Notes: generated by a model from the sequence alone, not told the origin. Positions 27,793 through 36,283 are shown, counted from the first letter of the stretch. The stretch: 44,470 bases of DNA from Pseudoalteromonas sp. TB64 (GCF_000498095.1 NZ_AUTQ01000081.1:10311-54780), one strand, 5' to 3'. Numbers and translations are program-made.

Positions 27793-28827
27793 TTACGCAG
27801 CTTGCCAAGGTTTAATAAATTTTTCGAGAACGGCTTTAGTAACAGGTTTTTGCAAATAATGAGTAATACCTTTGTCAAATAGCTCAGCAATTTGTTCATC
27901 ACATGTAAGCCCCGTTAAAATAACTTTAGGTGTGGTGTTGTTTGGCGAGTTTTGCTTAGTAAGTTGCTGAGCAACATCACTGCCGTACATACCAGGCATA
28001 CGTTCATCCAATAACAATAAATCAAATGATTCATTCTGAGCGAGAATTAAAGCGCTTTCGCCATTTTCAGCGCATGTTACTGAACAGCCAAGCATTTCTA
28101 GCATAACCTTAGTCGCTATTTGGCTAGGTAAACTATCATCAGCAACTAAAATTGATAAACGGGTTTGAAAGCGCACCGTACTTAAAACCGTCATTAAATC
28201 GGTGTCAAAAAACGGCCACGCTATAACTTTCTTCGATAACCTATCTTCTTTGTTAAAATTACTTAATTGCTCAATAGAACAAAGCTTAAGATGTGTTTCT
28301 AAGCTAGAACCATTCAACTTTTCTAGTAATGCATCCTCATTTAAGTAACGTAAGTCCTCGAGTTGTACGCTTCCTCGCGCAACACTATCAAACAATTTAA
28401 ATTGCAAACCATAACGTCCATTTATTTCTGACGATATTCTTAAACAACTTTTAAATAAAGCTTCACTACCAGTTAAAACATCAATATTTTGATCATCACT
28501 AAGCAATAATTTAATAGGCTCTTTTGTTGAGATATGACCATTAATGTCCAACGTATTTATCTGATCTTTGTCGTCCACTTTATAATGAATGCTAATACCT
28601 TTTAAGGTTGCTTCAACTATTAGCACAAAGCAATGTTGTGTAGATTTTAGAGCTGGGATAATAAACGTTTCAATTTCAGTAATTAACTGTTCTGGTTTTA
28701 TTTGAATGCACACATAACTACATTGCAGTTTATTAATTAATGTAATAGCCAAATGGCTGTTATGTTTTTTGCAATACTTACCGACTATCCCTTGGATAGA
28801 TTCTAAAACATGGCTATGAGTATTCAT
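27793..28827 (-). CDS. Response regulator with C-terminal receiver
   Basis: 344 residues from the ATG at 28827 (SD AGGA, spacing 7); the frame to 28857 is probably not used. The C-terminal 120 residues are a receiver domain: LSILVADDSLPSQ, phospho-acceptor Asp274 in LLLLDERMPGM, then the conserved Thr (ILTG) and Lys (LQKPV). The N-terminal 220 residues match no domain I recognise. Parts (SEINGRYGLQFKLFDS) look like a decayed kinase ATPase or inter-domain region, so the protein may be a shortened hybrid kinase that lost catalysis. It may compete for, or accept, phosphate from the neighbouring HPt or kinase. A LuxO-like site lies upstream. Confidence 0.78.
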   Translation of the reverse strand: MNTHSHVLESIQGIVGKYCKKHNSHLAITLINKLQCSYVCIQIKPEQLITEIETFIIPALKSTQHCFVLIVEATLKGISIHYKVDDKDQINTLDINGHISTKEPIKLLLSDDQNIDVLTGSEALFKSCLRISSEINGRYGLQFKLFDSVARGSVQLEDLRYLNEDALLEKLNGSSLETHLKLCSIEQLSNFNKEDRLSKKVIAWPFFDTDLMTVLSTVRFQTRLSILVADDSLPSQIATKVMLEMLGCSVTCAENGESALILAQNESFDLLLLDERMPGMYGSDVAQQLTKQNSPNNTTPKVILTGLTCDEQIAELFDKGITHYLQKPVTKAVLEKFIKPWQAA

Positions 28828-28862
28828 TTGGTATCCTAAAAACCAATGTATAGCCAAATATT

Positions 28863-28878
28863 TACAAGTTATATGCCA
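28863..28878 (-). promoter_or_regulatory. Weak sigma-54 promoter candidate for the response regulator
   Basis: Minus strand ATGGCATATAACTTGTAAAT has a good -24 (TGGCAT) and a -12 TTGTA in which the nearly invariant GC is GT, at the correct 10-base spacing. It is 36 bases upstream of the ATG and about 80 bases downstream of a LuxO-like site. It is doubtful alone; its position parallels the other two cases. Confidence 0.3.
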
Positions 28879-28950
28879 TAAATTTAAAAACGTTTTATTT
28901 CATTACATTCAATACGTTATAAATTAACTTTTAAAAATTGATTATTTAAT

Positions 28951-28975
28951 TCGCATTTTGCAAATCACAATGCAA
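28951..28975. promoter_or_regulatory. LuxO-operator-like site between response regulator and grxA
   Basis: TCGCATTTTGCAA (28951-28963) is one base from the LuxO consensus. It is followed by ATCACAATGCAA, the same downstream half-site arrangement as at 23763-23788. It lies between divergent genes and could act on either; the response regulator is closer in arrangement. Confidence 0.5.
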
Positions 28976-29093
28976 AGCGGATTAGTGTTACTCTTCGTAA
29001 AAATGCTTTATTAGAACAGTGCAATCGATTTTTTACACTTTAAAATATTTTTTAATCATTTAAACTGATATTAATCAAATAAAGGAGAGCATT

Positions 29094-29357
29094 ATGTTAA
29101 CAGTAATTTTTGGTCGTGAAGGCTGCCCATTTTGTGTACGTGCTAAAGACGTAGCAGAACAATTATCAAATGAACGTGATGACTTTAAATTTCGTTACGT
29201 AGATATAATTAAAGAAGGCATCAGTAAAGTTGACCTTGAAAAGTCAGCTGGTAAACCTTGCCCTACAGTTCCGCAAATTTTTATTGACCAAGATCATATT
29301 GGTGGATTTACAGAATTTGAAGCTTACGCAAAAGAAAACCTAGGGCTCTATAAATAA
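29094..29357 (+). CDS. grxA: Glutaredoxin 1 (GrxA family)
   Basis: 87 residues. MLTVIFGREGCPFCVRAKDV carries the CPFC dithiol active site (Cys11, Cys14). LSNERDDFKFRYVDI, TVPQIFIDQDHIGGFTEFEA and the cis-Pro in TVPQ match E. coli GrxA closely. It reduces disulfides using glutathione, for example in ribonucleotide reductase. AAGGAG precedes the ATG. A long hairpin follows the gene. Confidence 0.93.
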   Translation: MLTVIFGREGCPFCVRAKDVAEQLSNERDDFKFRYVDIIKEGISKVDLEKSAGKPCPTVPQIFIDQDHIGGFTEFEAYAKENLGLYK

Positions 29358-29384
29358 GCCTTAATAAGCTCTGTATCAAAAATG

Positions 29385-29421
29385 TTAACCAGTTTAATTA
29401 CCCTAGAATTGAACTGGTTAA
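29385..29421 (+). terminator. Long hairpin after grxA
   Basis: A 15-bp stem with one T-G wobble joins TTAACCAGTTTAATT (29385-29399) and AATTGAACTGGTTAA (29407-29421) around a 7-base loop, 28 bases after the grxA stop. The following T-run is weak (ATTTCG), so termination efficiency is uncertain. Confidence 0.5.
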
Positions 29422-29489
29422 ATTTCGACCAACATCAACCACATAGAAATTAGTTGTAATTTATACAAGCATTTGCCTCGCGAATCCTA

Positions 29490-29495
29490 TATAAT
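29490..29495 (+). promoter_or_regulatory. Candidate -10 element for deaD
   Basis: TATAAT is followed by a GC-rich discriminator (GCGCGCC), typical of growth-rate and stringent-controlled promoters. The predicted start site is only about 25 bases before the deaD ATG. No good -35 is visible at 17 bases. Confidence 0.4.
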
Positions 29496-29527
29496 GCGCG
29501 CCTCTTTAAATTCGTTGAGGCGTATTA

Positions 29528-31372
29528 ATGTCAGAACCAGTCACGTTTGAATCTCTAAATCTTTCTCCTGCAATTTTGAAGGCAGTTGAAGAGTTGGGTT
29601 ACAAGACACCATCTGAAATCCAAGCTCAATGTATACCGTTATTGCTAGAAAGAAAGGACGTACTGGGACTAGCTCAAACGGGTACAGGTAAAACCGCAGC
29701 ATTTGCACTGCCATTGTTAAATAATATTGACCCGTCTGTAAAACAGCCGCAGATCCTTGTACTTGCACCTACACGCGAGCTTGCGATCCAAGTTGCTGAG
29801 GCATTCGAACAATTTTCTAAACACATTCGTGGTGTTGAAGTATTGGCACTTTATGGTGGTCAAAGCTACAGCATCCAGTTAAGCGCACTTCGTCGTGGCG
29901 CACAGGTTATTGTTGCAACTCCAGGTCGATTAATCGATCACATTAACCGTGGCACTATCAAGTTTGATGCTTTACAAGCACTTGTACTTGATGAAGCCGA
30001 TGAAATGTTACGTATGGGCTTTATCGATGATGTAGAAAGCATCATGGAAAAAACACCGCGCGAAAAGCAAACATGTCTTTTCTCTGCGACTATGCCTAAG
30101 CAAATTCAAAACATCAGTAGCCGTTATATGAACAATCCTGAACAGGTTCATATTTCAGCACGTAACTCTACAGTATCATCTGTTGAGCAAGTGTTTTGGA
30201 ATGCAAGCGTACACAAGAATAAAGCGATTGTTCGCTTCTTAGAAGCTGAACAGTATGAAGGTGCTATTGTTTTCGTACGTACACGTAACGATACAGTACA
30301 ACTTGCTGAGTTATTAGAGCGCGAAGGTTTCTCTGCTGCTCCACTTAACGGTGACATGAACCAGCAAGCACGTGAACGCACTGTAGAACGCTTAAAAAGC
30401 GGCATGCTAAATGTTGTTATTGCAACAGACGTTGCTGCTCGTGGTCTAGATGTTGACCGCTTAAGCTTAGTTATCAACTACGATATCCCACAAGATTCTG
30501 AAGCCTACGTTCACCGTATCGGCCGTACAGGTCGTGCTGGTCGTACTGGTAAAGCAATTTTATTCGTAAAACATAACGAACGTTATTTACTTAAAAATAT
30601 CATTCGTCATACGAAGTCTGAAATTGCACAAGTTGAATTACCAACTGCAAAAATCGTTGAAGAAAAACGTATTGAAGCGTTACAAGCAAAATTAACTATT
30701 GCGCTTGAAAACAAAGACATCACGTTCTTCAATGACGTAGCTACTAACATGGCTGAAAAACTTGACCTTCCACTTGAAAGCTTAGCTGGTGCGTTACTGT
30801 GTTTAGCACAGCAACAGTCTCCTATTAAAGTTGAAGAAGTTAAGATTCAACCTCGTGAGCGTAACGAACGTAACGATCGCAATCCACGTAGTAACGACCG
30901 CAATGACCGTGGTCGTCGTAACGAACGTGGTGGTGAACGCGCTGAGCGTAAACCTCGCGAACGTAACAGTCGTGATGCAGGTCCTATGGATACTTACCGT
31001 ATCGAAGTAGGTCGTGAACACGGTGTTCAAGTTAAGAACATTGTTGGCGCTATTGCTAACGAAGCTGACATCTCAAGCAAGTTTATTGGTGATATTCGTT
31101 TACACGACAATCACAGTACGGTTCAGTTACCGCAAAACATGCCTAAAGATGTACTTGATCATTTCCAAAAAGTGTTTATTTGTAAACGCCCTATGGGTCT
31201 AACAATTACACAAGATCAAGGTCCTGCAGAACCACGTGCAGAACGCTCTGAACGCCCACCGGCTGACAAAAAGCGTAGCTTTAGTAAAGACAAAGATGAC
31301 AGCCAACGCGGTGATAAGCGTACTGGTCCTCGCAAAGAACGTCGCCCAGTAAGCTTTACAACGCCGAAATAA
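29528..31372 (+). CDS. deaD: DEAD-box RNA helicase DeaD (CsdA)
   Basis: 614 residues. Helicase motifs occur in order: AQTGTGKTAAF (I), PTRELAIQ (Ia), DEADEML (II), SATMP (III), and HRIGRTGRAGR (VI). After the core come a dimerisation region, an Arg/Asn/Glu-rich linker (RNERNDRNPRSNDRNDRGRR, about 440-490), a DbpA-type RNA-binding domain (YRIEVGREHGVQVKNIVGAI) and a basic tail. It unwinds RNA during ribosome assembly and mRNA decay, especially in the cold. In E. coli deaD follows nlpI; here it stands alone, with GAGG before the ATG and a strong terminator after it. Confidence 0.95.
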   Translation: MSEPVTFESLNLSPAILKAVEELGYKTPSEIQAQCIPLLLERKDVLGLAQTGTGKTAAFALPLLNNIDPSVKQPQILVLAPTRELAIQVAEAFEQFSKHIRGVEVLALYGGQSYSIQLSALRRGAQVIVATPGRLIDHINRGTIKFDALQALVLDEADEMLRMGFIDDVESIMEKTPREKQTCLFSATMPKQIQNISSRYMNNPEQVHISARNSTVSSVEQVFWNASVHKNKAIVRFLEAEQYEGAIVFVRTRNDTVQLAELLEREGFSAAPLNGDMNQQARERTVERLKSGMLNVVIATDVAARGLDVDRLSLVINYDIPQDSEAYVHRIGRTGRAGRTGKAILFVKHNERYLLKNIIRHTKSEIAQVELPTAKIVEEKRIEALQAKLTIALENKDITFFNDVATNMAEKLDLPLESLAGALLCLAQQQSPIKVEEVKIQPRERNERNDRNPRSNDRNDRGRRNERGGERAERKPRERNSRDAGPMDTYRIEVGREHGVQVKNIVGAIANEADISSKFIGDIRLHDNHSTVQLPQNMPKDVLDHFQKVFICKRPMGLTITQDQGPAEPRAERSERPPADKKRSFSKDKDDSQRGDKRTGPRKERRPVSFTTPK

Positions 31373-31389
31373 GCAGCGCTTCTTTAATA

Positions 31390-31424
31390 AAAACCTTGCC
31401 ACGTAAGTGAGCAAGGTTTTTTTG
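31390..31424 (+). terminator. Terminator after deaD
   Basis: AAAACCTTGC (31390-31399) and GCAAGGTTTT (31411-31420) form a 10-bp stem running into TTTTTTT. The following 31425-31729 is AT-rich and I see no gene, RNA or repeat in it. Confidence 0.9.
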
Positions 31425-31729
31425 TGCCTGAATTTTAGCTAGCAATTTATAGAGTATTCTAAAGAGCACTATAATTCTTACTCATAAAACGTCCTACTCG
31501 ATATATACCAATCTACTTATATGGGGTCTATTTAACAACAAGAAGACGGCACTGTAATTAGGAAAAATTTATATAGTTGTTCTAAAAAATTAACGACATT
31601 ATGGGATGGATTAACTCACTAAATTGTTCAAATACTTATGCAGATTAGTATTTTTCTAAAACCGTGTAAAATATCTAATTACATTCGTATAAATAAACTA
31701 GCTTACTCGACAGAGCTTATGCCAAAAGC

Positions 31730-31766
31730 AAAAAAACACGATTGCGCTAAGCAAGTCGTGTTTTTA
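31730..31766 (-). terminator. Bidirectional terminator after yfcL
   Basis: ACACGA/TCGTGT and TTGC/GCAA form a stem with one bulge. It is flanked by an A-run on the left and a T-run on the right, so it works on both strands. It lies 20 bases from the yfcL stop. Confidence 0.8.
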
Positions 31767-31785
31767 TATTGTGCTAAAAGAGCTG

Positions 31786-32061
31786 TTAAGCGAGTGCTTT
31801 AACTTCTTCCCATAGACGCACAACTAATGCTTTGTCTTCTTCGTTAAGCTCACCATTACGATATGCTTTAACTAAGCTTTGCTCTACGGTATCGTTTAGC
31901 TCATCTATACTGATTGTCAGCTTTTCTACTTCGGCATAACCTACTGCAAGATCGAAATGACCTCGTAAATAGCCACCTGCAAATAACTCATCGTCAGTTG
32001 CTTTTATTACTAAATCATCAAAGTACTGCTGGGCTGCATCGATATAGTTCACTAAACTCAT
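31786..32061 (-). CDS. yfcL: YfcL family protein
   Basis: 91 residues. DELFAGGYLRGHFDLAVGYA and VEQSLVKAYRNGELNEEDKA closely match E. coli YfcL, a small helical protein of unknown function. Its ATG overlaps the TAA of the kinase-family gene upstream by four bases. In E. coli yfcL is next to epmC (yfcM), as here apart from one intervening gene, so the association is old. It ends at a strong terminator. Confidence 0.9.
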   Translation of the reverse strand: MSLVNYIDAAQQYFDDLVIKATDDELFAGGYLRGHFDLAVGYAEVEKLTISIDELNDTVEQSLVKAYRNGELNEEDKALVVRLWEEVKALA

Positions 32062-33221
32062 TTATTAATCTCCTGGTTTTGCAGAGCACCTGTATTTTCA
32101 AGGTTTTGATGCCCTACTGCATACATAATATGGTCGTTATATCCGGTGGTTACTTTAATATAACCCGTTAATTCATCATCTAATTCGCTGTCGCCAGTAT
32201 CACAAATAAGGGGGCGACCATTAAGCGCTTGTAGCTTTGTTTTTGTTGCTACTACAATAATATTTTCTTTGCCAATTGCACGTATAAGCGCGGGGCTTAA
32301 TTGCTGATTACCACGACCAAATATATGTCCTTGCCCGCCAATTAGGGTAATTACCAATTTAGTATTTTGCTCATGAGTAAGCTCAAGTAATTGCTTAGAC
32401 ATTAAATCTTGGGCAACTATGGTTTGATCTTTTATTAAATCAACGCCAAGCAATGTATTCTCAAGTCCCATTTCTTCCATTATAGCTTCAACGGTTGAGC
32501 CGCTACCCATAATATAAAATGTGTCTTCATCCATTTGCGATACAACATGCGCAGCAATATCAGCTAGTACTAATTCGTCGGTTTCTTTACCGCCATTTTT
32601 AACAGCTTGCATATAACGTACTTCGCTGGGTGTTTGCATTTCGCCATAACGTTTTGCTTTTACCGTACCTTGCCTAAAGGCATCTTCATCTATATCCATT
32701 ACATCTGCATCAGCTAAGGTAACTAACTCACCTTTAACCAGCATTTCAACTACGCGACCTGCTGCTTTTGGTGTAATGGCGTATACACCAGAATGAATTT
32801 TACAGCCTGCAGGAATACCAAGTACCGGAACGGTATCCTCTATTGCATGGCAAATATTACGCGCTGTACCATCGCCACCGGCAAATAAAACCAAATCAAC
32901 GCCAGAGTCTTTAAGTATTTTTACCGCATTCTCAGTATCATCTGGGGTTGTTATAGCAGCAGTGTTGTATATAACCTCAACATTAAAGCTCAAAGCCTTT
33001 GCTGTTTTCTCACCCATGTCGCCGTTAACAGTGTAAATAATTAAGCGTTCTTTATAAGGTAATAGCACTTCAAGCGCTGCTTTTGTACGGCTATTTGCCT
33101 TTGGCTCTGCGCCTAATTCTATTGCTTTGGCAGCAGTTTGCGCGCCATCACTGCCTTTTAAAGCAACTGTTCCACCTAAACCCGCTACAGGGTTTACAAT
33201 TAAACCTAATTTAAACGCCAT
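32058..33221 (-). CDS. ATP-NAD kinase-family protein
   Basis: 387 residues from ATG at 33221 (AAGGAG, spacing 7; an adjacent GTG is less likely). LGLIVNPVAGLGGTVALKGS, then the kinase signature DLVLFAGGDGTARNI (GGDGT) and VLGIPAGCKIHSGVYAITP place it in the NAD/diacylglycerol/sphingosine kinase superfamily, in the AcoX-like ATP-NAD kinase group. It is larger than NadK and its substrate is not established. It overlaps epmC upstream and yfcL downstream, so the three are an operon. In E. coli yfcL and epmC are adjacent without it. Confidence 0.85.
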   Translation of the reverse strand: MAFKLGLIVNPVAGLGGTVALKGSDGAQTAAKAIELGAEPKANSRTKAALEVLLPYKERLIIYTVNGDMGEKTAKALSFNVEVIYNTAAITTPDDTENAVKILKDSGVDLVLFAGGDGTARNICHAIEDTVPVLGIPAGCKIHSGVYAITPKAAGRVVEMLVKGELVTLADADVMDIDEDAFRQGTVKAKRYGEMQTPSEVRYMQAVKNGGKETDELVLADIAAHVVSQMDEDTFYIMGSGSTVEAIMEEMGLENTLLGVDLIKDQTIVAQDLMSKQLLELTHEQNTKLVITLIGGQGHIFGRGNQQLSPALIRAIGKENIIVVATKTKLQALNGRPLICDTGDSELDDELTGYIKVTTGYNDHIMYAVGHQNLENTGALQNQEINK

Positions 33222-33765
33222 CACAAAGCTCCTTCGGGTGTTGCCAATTAAACTGTTGCGCGGTTATTGGCCACGGTGTGTTATAAAAATGGGATAGTGC
33301 TTTTAAAAGTAATTCTGTCCGAGGGTTAAAGCCATTTTCGATAAGCGATAATACACGCGCATGCACTCGTTGTTGAAAATCAAACCGACATGTTTGCTCG
33401 CCGTTTAAGTTATCCACCGACACGTTAAAATTAAACCCTGCTGCGGTACTTAATAACCACTCTATAGCTTGAGGCTTTACTTCAACGTTTTCAAATTCAG
33501 TCTGCTTTTTTTCATCACGACCATCGGGGCAGTACCAATAACCATAGTCTTCTTGTAAACGACGTGCATCGCCTGCTACTAGCCAATGCGCAATTTCATG
33601 CAATGCACTCGCGTAAAAACCATGAGCGAATACAACCTGATGAAAAGAGGCTGTATTATTAGCTGGAATATAAATAGGCTCGCAATCGCCTTTTATCAAT
33701 CGGGTATTATAACTTTGATAAAAAGTGCGTTCAAAAATTGAAATTAGATCAGCTATTTGATGCAT
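33211..33765 (-). CDS. epmC: Elongation factor P hydroxylase EpmC
   Basis: 184 residues. NTRLIKGDCEPIYIPANN, VVFAHGFYASALHEIAHWLV and DYGYWYCPDGRDEKKQTEFE are clear EpmC (YfcM) signatures; HEIAH (56-60) provides candidate iron ligands. It hydroxylates the lysylated residue of EF-P. EF-P, EpmA and EpmB are not in this window. It is the first gene of an operon with the ATP-NAD kinase-family gene and yfcL, with 11 bp overlap. Confidence 0.93.
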   Translation of the reverse strand: MHQIADLISIFERTFYQSYNTRLIKGDCEPIYIPANNTASFHQVVFAHGFYASALHEIAHWLVAGDARRLQEDYGYWYCPDGRDEKKQTEFENVEVKPQAIEWLLSTAAGFNFNVSVDNLNGEQTCRFDFQQRVHARVLSLIENGFNPRTELLLKALSHFYNTPWPITAQQFNWQHPKELCDGV

Positions 33766-33881
33766 AAAATTAGGCTAATTAGTCTCGGTTACAGCGCTAT
33801 TTTGCGCATTAAAAACGAGACGAATTGTACGGGCTTTTACAGCTAAAGTAAAAATAAGGCGAGATAGTAAAAAATAAACGG

Positions 33882-34608
33882 TTAACCATTCACTTTATTG
33901 ATGTTTTTAATAATACCTAAACAGTAAAGAGTATTACCAAGTTCTTTATGCTGTGTTTTTTCACTTGAGGTTTTATTGGCTAAGCTAGCTAATATATCGT
34001 AACGTTTACGAATAGTTCGTATATATCGCGCATGCCTACGGCATTCAAAGCAATGAGTACAATGCGAATCAACCCAAAAGCCAAGGGCGTGTTTATCTTT
34101 CGAGATTAAGTTTGCAGCAGTGTGTTTGGCTTTTAGGCAAGGCAGAGTCTATGTAGTTTGGTTGCTCCCCATAAATAGGCGATAACGACGTATAAATGCC
34201 AAACACGCGCTGCCCACGGATTCCTTCTAGGGACGATTAACTCTTTGTTGCTCGATTTTTACTTAGCCCACTAGGTTACAAATCTCGCGCCGCGATTAAA
34301 TAGTCCCTAGATCGAACAAACTTTAATCCTGAAAGGTCAACACGCCCTCATACTTCAAACCAGTATTGTTGCTCTTGAGCAAAGAAAATAAATGCCTTAG
34401 AGCAAGTCTCGCACTGCTCCTCAATATCTACATAGAGTGTTCGAGGATAAATGGCATAATTTTGCTTTTTTATATCAGCCAATATTACCGTATTAGAAAA
34501 ATACTTAAGGTTTGCGTAACGCCAGTGCGCACTCTCAATTGCTTCAATAGTCGAAGGTGTATTGGTAATTATTGGTTTATCGCCATACCTTGGATGGTTA
34601 AGGTACAT
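33882..34608 (-). pseudogene. Zinc-ribbon (zf-trcl type) protein gene interrupted by a 265-bp element
   Basis: The 5' part (34608-34349) encodes 86 residues starting MYLNHPRYGDKPIITNTPST and containing CETCSKAFIFFAQEQQYWFE; it then hits TGA created by an insertion. The 3' part (34083-33882) continues with GFWVDSHCTHCFECRRHARY and ends at TAA 33882-33884. Joined, they give a CxxC...CxxC zinc ribbon in the order expected for the probable zinc-ribbon family. Removing 34084-34348 restores one frame across the joint. The truncated 86-residue product would lack the second cysteine pair, so zinc binding is probably lost. Function of the intact protein is unknown. Confidence 0.75.
34084..34348. mobile_element. 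MITE-like element with 10-bp terminal inverted repeats
   Basis: The element is bounded by AGGGCGTGTT (34084-34093) and AACACGCCCT (34339-34348). Inside are further inverted repeats: GTGTTTGGC (34122-34130) with GCCAAACAC (34198-34206), and CTAGGGAC (34227-34234) with GTCCCTAG (34303-34310). It encodes no transposase and interrupts a zinc-ribbon gene. No clear target duplication is visible, only TG on each side. It is probably mobilised in trans by a full-length insertion sequence elsewhere. Confidence 0.7.
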
Positions 34609-34670
34609 CAGCTCGCCTACTTTAAAGTTATGGTTTTAATACTAAAAAGTAAATCATATAAAAGCAATAG

Positions 34671-35318
34671 TTATGCAGGCGTGCCTGCTTCATCACATTC
34701 TACAATATCGGTTTCGGCTAATGCTTGTTTAACCCAGTTTTGTAGCACTGGGCAGCTCATAACCTGCTCACAGTAACGATTAGCTTGTTCAGATAAGTTA
34801 ACTTGGTAAGTTTTTAGTCGTAAAACGATAGGTACATACATAGCATCAACAATACTAAATTCACCAAATAACCATCTATCTGGATAAGTAATTTGTTGTT
34901 GGTTAAATATTTCGTCAATACGGGCAATGTCTTTTTTAGCAGCATCAGAAAGTGTAATTACACGTGTGGCGCGAATATTCATTGGCATTTCGTTACGTAG
35001 TGCCAAAAACCCTGAATGCATCTCAGCACTTAGACTACGTGCTTTAGCTCGATGAGTTATATTTGTTGGCCACCCTGCCCCCAACAAATAAGCATCGTTT
35101 ATGTATTCACAAATAGCTAATGAATCCCAAACAGCTAAATCACCATCAATAAGCGCTGGTACTTTTTGCACTGAAAACCGCTTTTGTAATTCATTATAAA
35201 AATCAGGTGTATCCAGTACTAATTGCACCTCACTAAATACAACATTGAATTTACTCATTAAATACCATGCTCTAAGTGACCATGTAGAATAATTTTTATT
35301 ACCAATAAATAATTGCAT
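34671..35318 (-). CDS. Glutathione S-transferase family protein
   Basis: 215 residues. An N-terminal thioredoxin-like domain (MQLFIGNKNYSTWSLRAWYL; VPALIDGDLAVWDSLAICEY with the cis-Pro and the ES/DS glutathione site) is followed by an all-helical C-terminal domain from about 90. It probably conjugates glutathione or reduces small molecules; the substrate is unknown. It is divergent from a LysR-type regulator across a 118-bp gap with a LysR-type palindrome, so it is the likely target of that regulator. Confidence 0.9.
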   Translation of the reverse strand: MQLFIGNKNYSTWSLRAWYLMSKFNVVFSEVQLVLDTPDFYNELQKRFSVQKVPALIDGDLAVWDSLAICEYINDAYLLGAGWPTNITHRAKARSLSAEMHSGFLALRNEMPMNIRATRVITLSDAAKKDIARIDEIFNQQQITYPDRWLFGEFSIVDAMYVPIVLRLKTYQVNLSEQANRYCEQVMSCPVLQNWVKQALAETDIVECDEAGTPA

Positions 35319-35398
35319 TGTGACTTCCTAAATGATTAAGTTAAGTCAATATACGTTACGGCTTAGGTGAATACTCGCCAAAATTTGTCATACCACAT

Positions 35399-35413
35399 AT
35401 CAATTACATTGAT
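35399..35413. promoter_or_regulatory. LysR-type palindrome between GST and LysR genes
   Basis: ATCAATTACATTGAT is a perfect 15-base palindrome with the T-N11-A form expected for LysR-family binding. It lies 23 bases before the LysR start and 80 bases before the GST start. It probably serves both autorepression and GST control. Confidence 0.55.
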
Positions 35414-35436
35414 GTATTAAAATATTAGGAATTAAG

Positions 35437-36276
35437 ATGGATATCGATTCACTTCGCACATTTTTAGCATTTGTAGATACAGGTAGCTTTACTCGTGCCG
35501 CACAACAAGTGTGCCGTACGCAATCAGCGGTCAGTATGCAAATGAAAAAGCTAGAGCGTGATATTGGTAATTCATTATTTAGTAAACAAGGTCGACAACT
35601 TGTACTTTCCAACGCAGGTATTCAACTAGCCAGTTACGCTAAACAATTAATAGCACTACACGATGAAGCATATAAACAATTAAAAACAAGCACAGTACAA
35701 GTTCGTATCCGTTTAGGTTGCCCTGATGACTACGCAAGTTCAATATTGCCAAAAGTTGTTAGTTTGCTCCATCAGCATATTAACCAACTAGATTTACAAA
35801 TCAGTTGTGCTTCAACCACAGAGTTAAAAAATCAGCTCGATCAAGGCTTGTTAGATATAATAATTGCCACCCGCTCACCAAGCTCTGAGGAAGGGTACTT
35901 TTTGTATTCAAGTACGGGAGTGTGGGTTAAGAGCGAGCAATTTATTTATGACTCAAATATGACCTTGCCCCTCGCCATTTTTATGCGCGATTGTAAGTTT
36001 CATCAGGCAGCAATTGAGGGGCTACTAAAAACGGAGCGACAATTCAAAATAATAGGTTGCTGCGCAAGCTTAAGTTCACTTGAATCTTTAGTGAAAAGTC
36101 ACTTAGCCATAGGCGCCATTGCTCAGGTAAGTAAAGCCGATTCGTTATGTATTATTAATGACATTACCCTTCCCGCTTTACCGGTTATTGATATTGTTTT
36201 GTTACATGCCAACCATGCACACAATCCTATAAACCAAAATACAGTAAAAAAAATAGCTGAACAGTTTACTTTTTAA
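35437..36276 (+). CDS. LysR family transcriptional regulator
   Basis: 279 residues. The N-terminal winged HTH (MDIDSLRTFLAFVDTGSFTR, QVCRTQSAVSMQMKKLERDI) is standard. The effector domain starts at about residue 88 (VRIRLGCPDDYASSILPKVV). It is slightly short for the family. AGGA precedes the ATG. It is divergent from the GST gene and probably regulates it; the effector is unknown. Confidence 0.92.
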   Translation: MDIDSLRTFLAFVDTGSFTRAAQQVCRTQSAVSMQMKKLERDIGNSLFSKQGRQLVLSNAGIQLASYAKQLIALHDEAYKQLKTSTVQVRIRLGCPDDYASSILPKVVSLLHQHINQLDLQISCASTTELKNQLDQGLLDIIIATRSPSSEEGYFLYSSTGVWVKSEQFIYDSNMTLPLAIFMRDCKFHQAAIEGLLKTERQFKIIGCCASLSSLESLVKSHLAIGAIAQVSKADSLCIINDITLPALPVIDIVLLHANHAHNPINQNTVKKIAEQFTF

Positions 36277-36283
36277 GTAAAAC

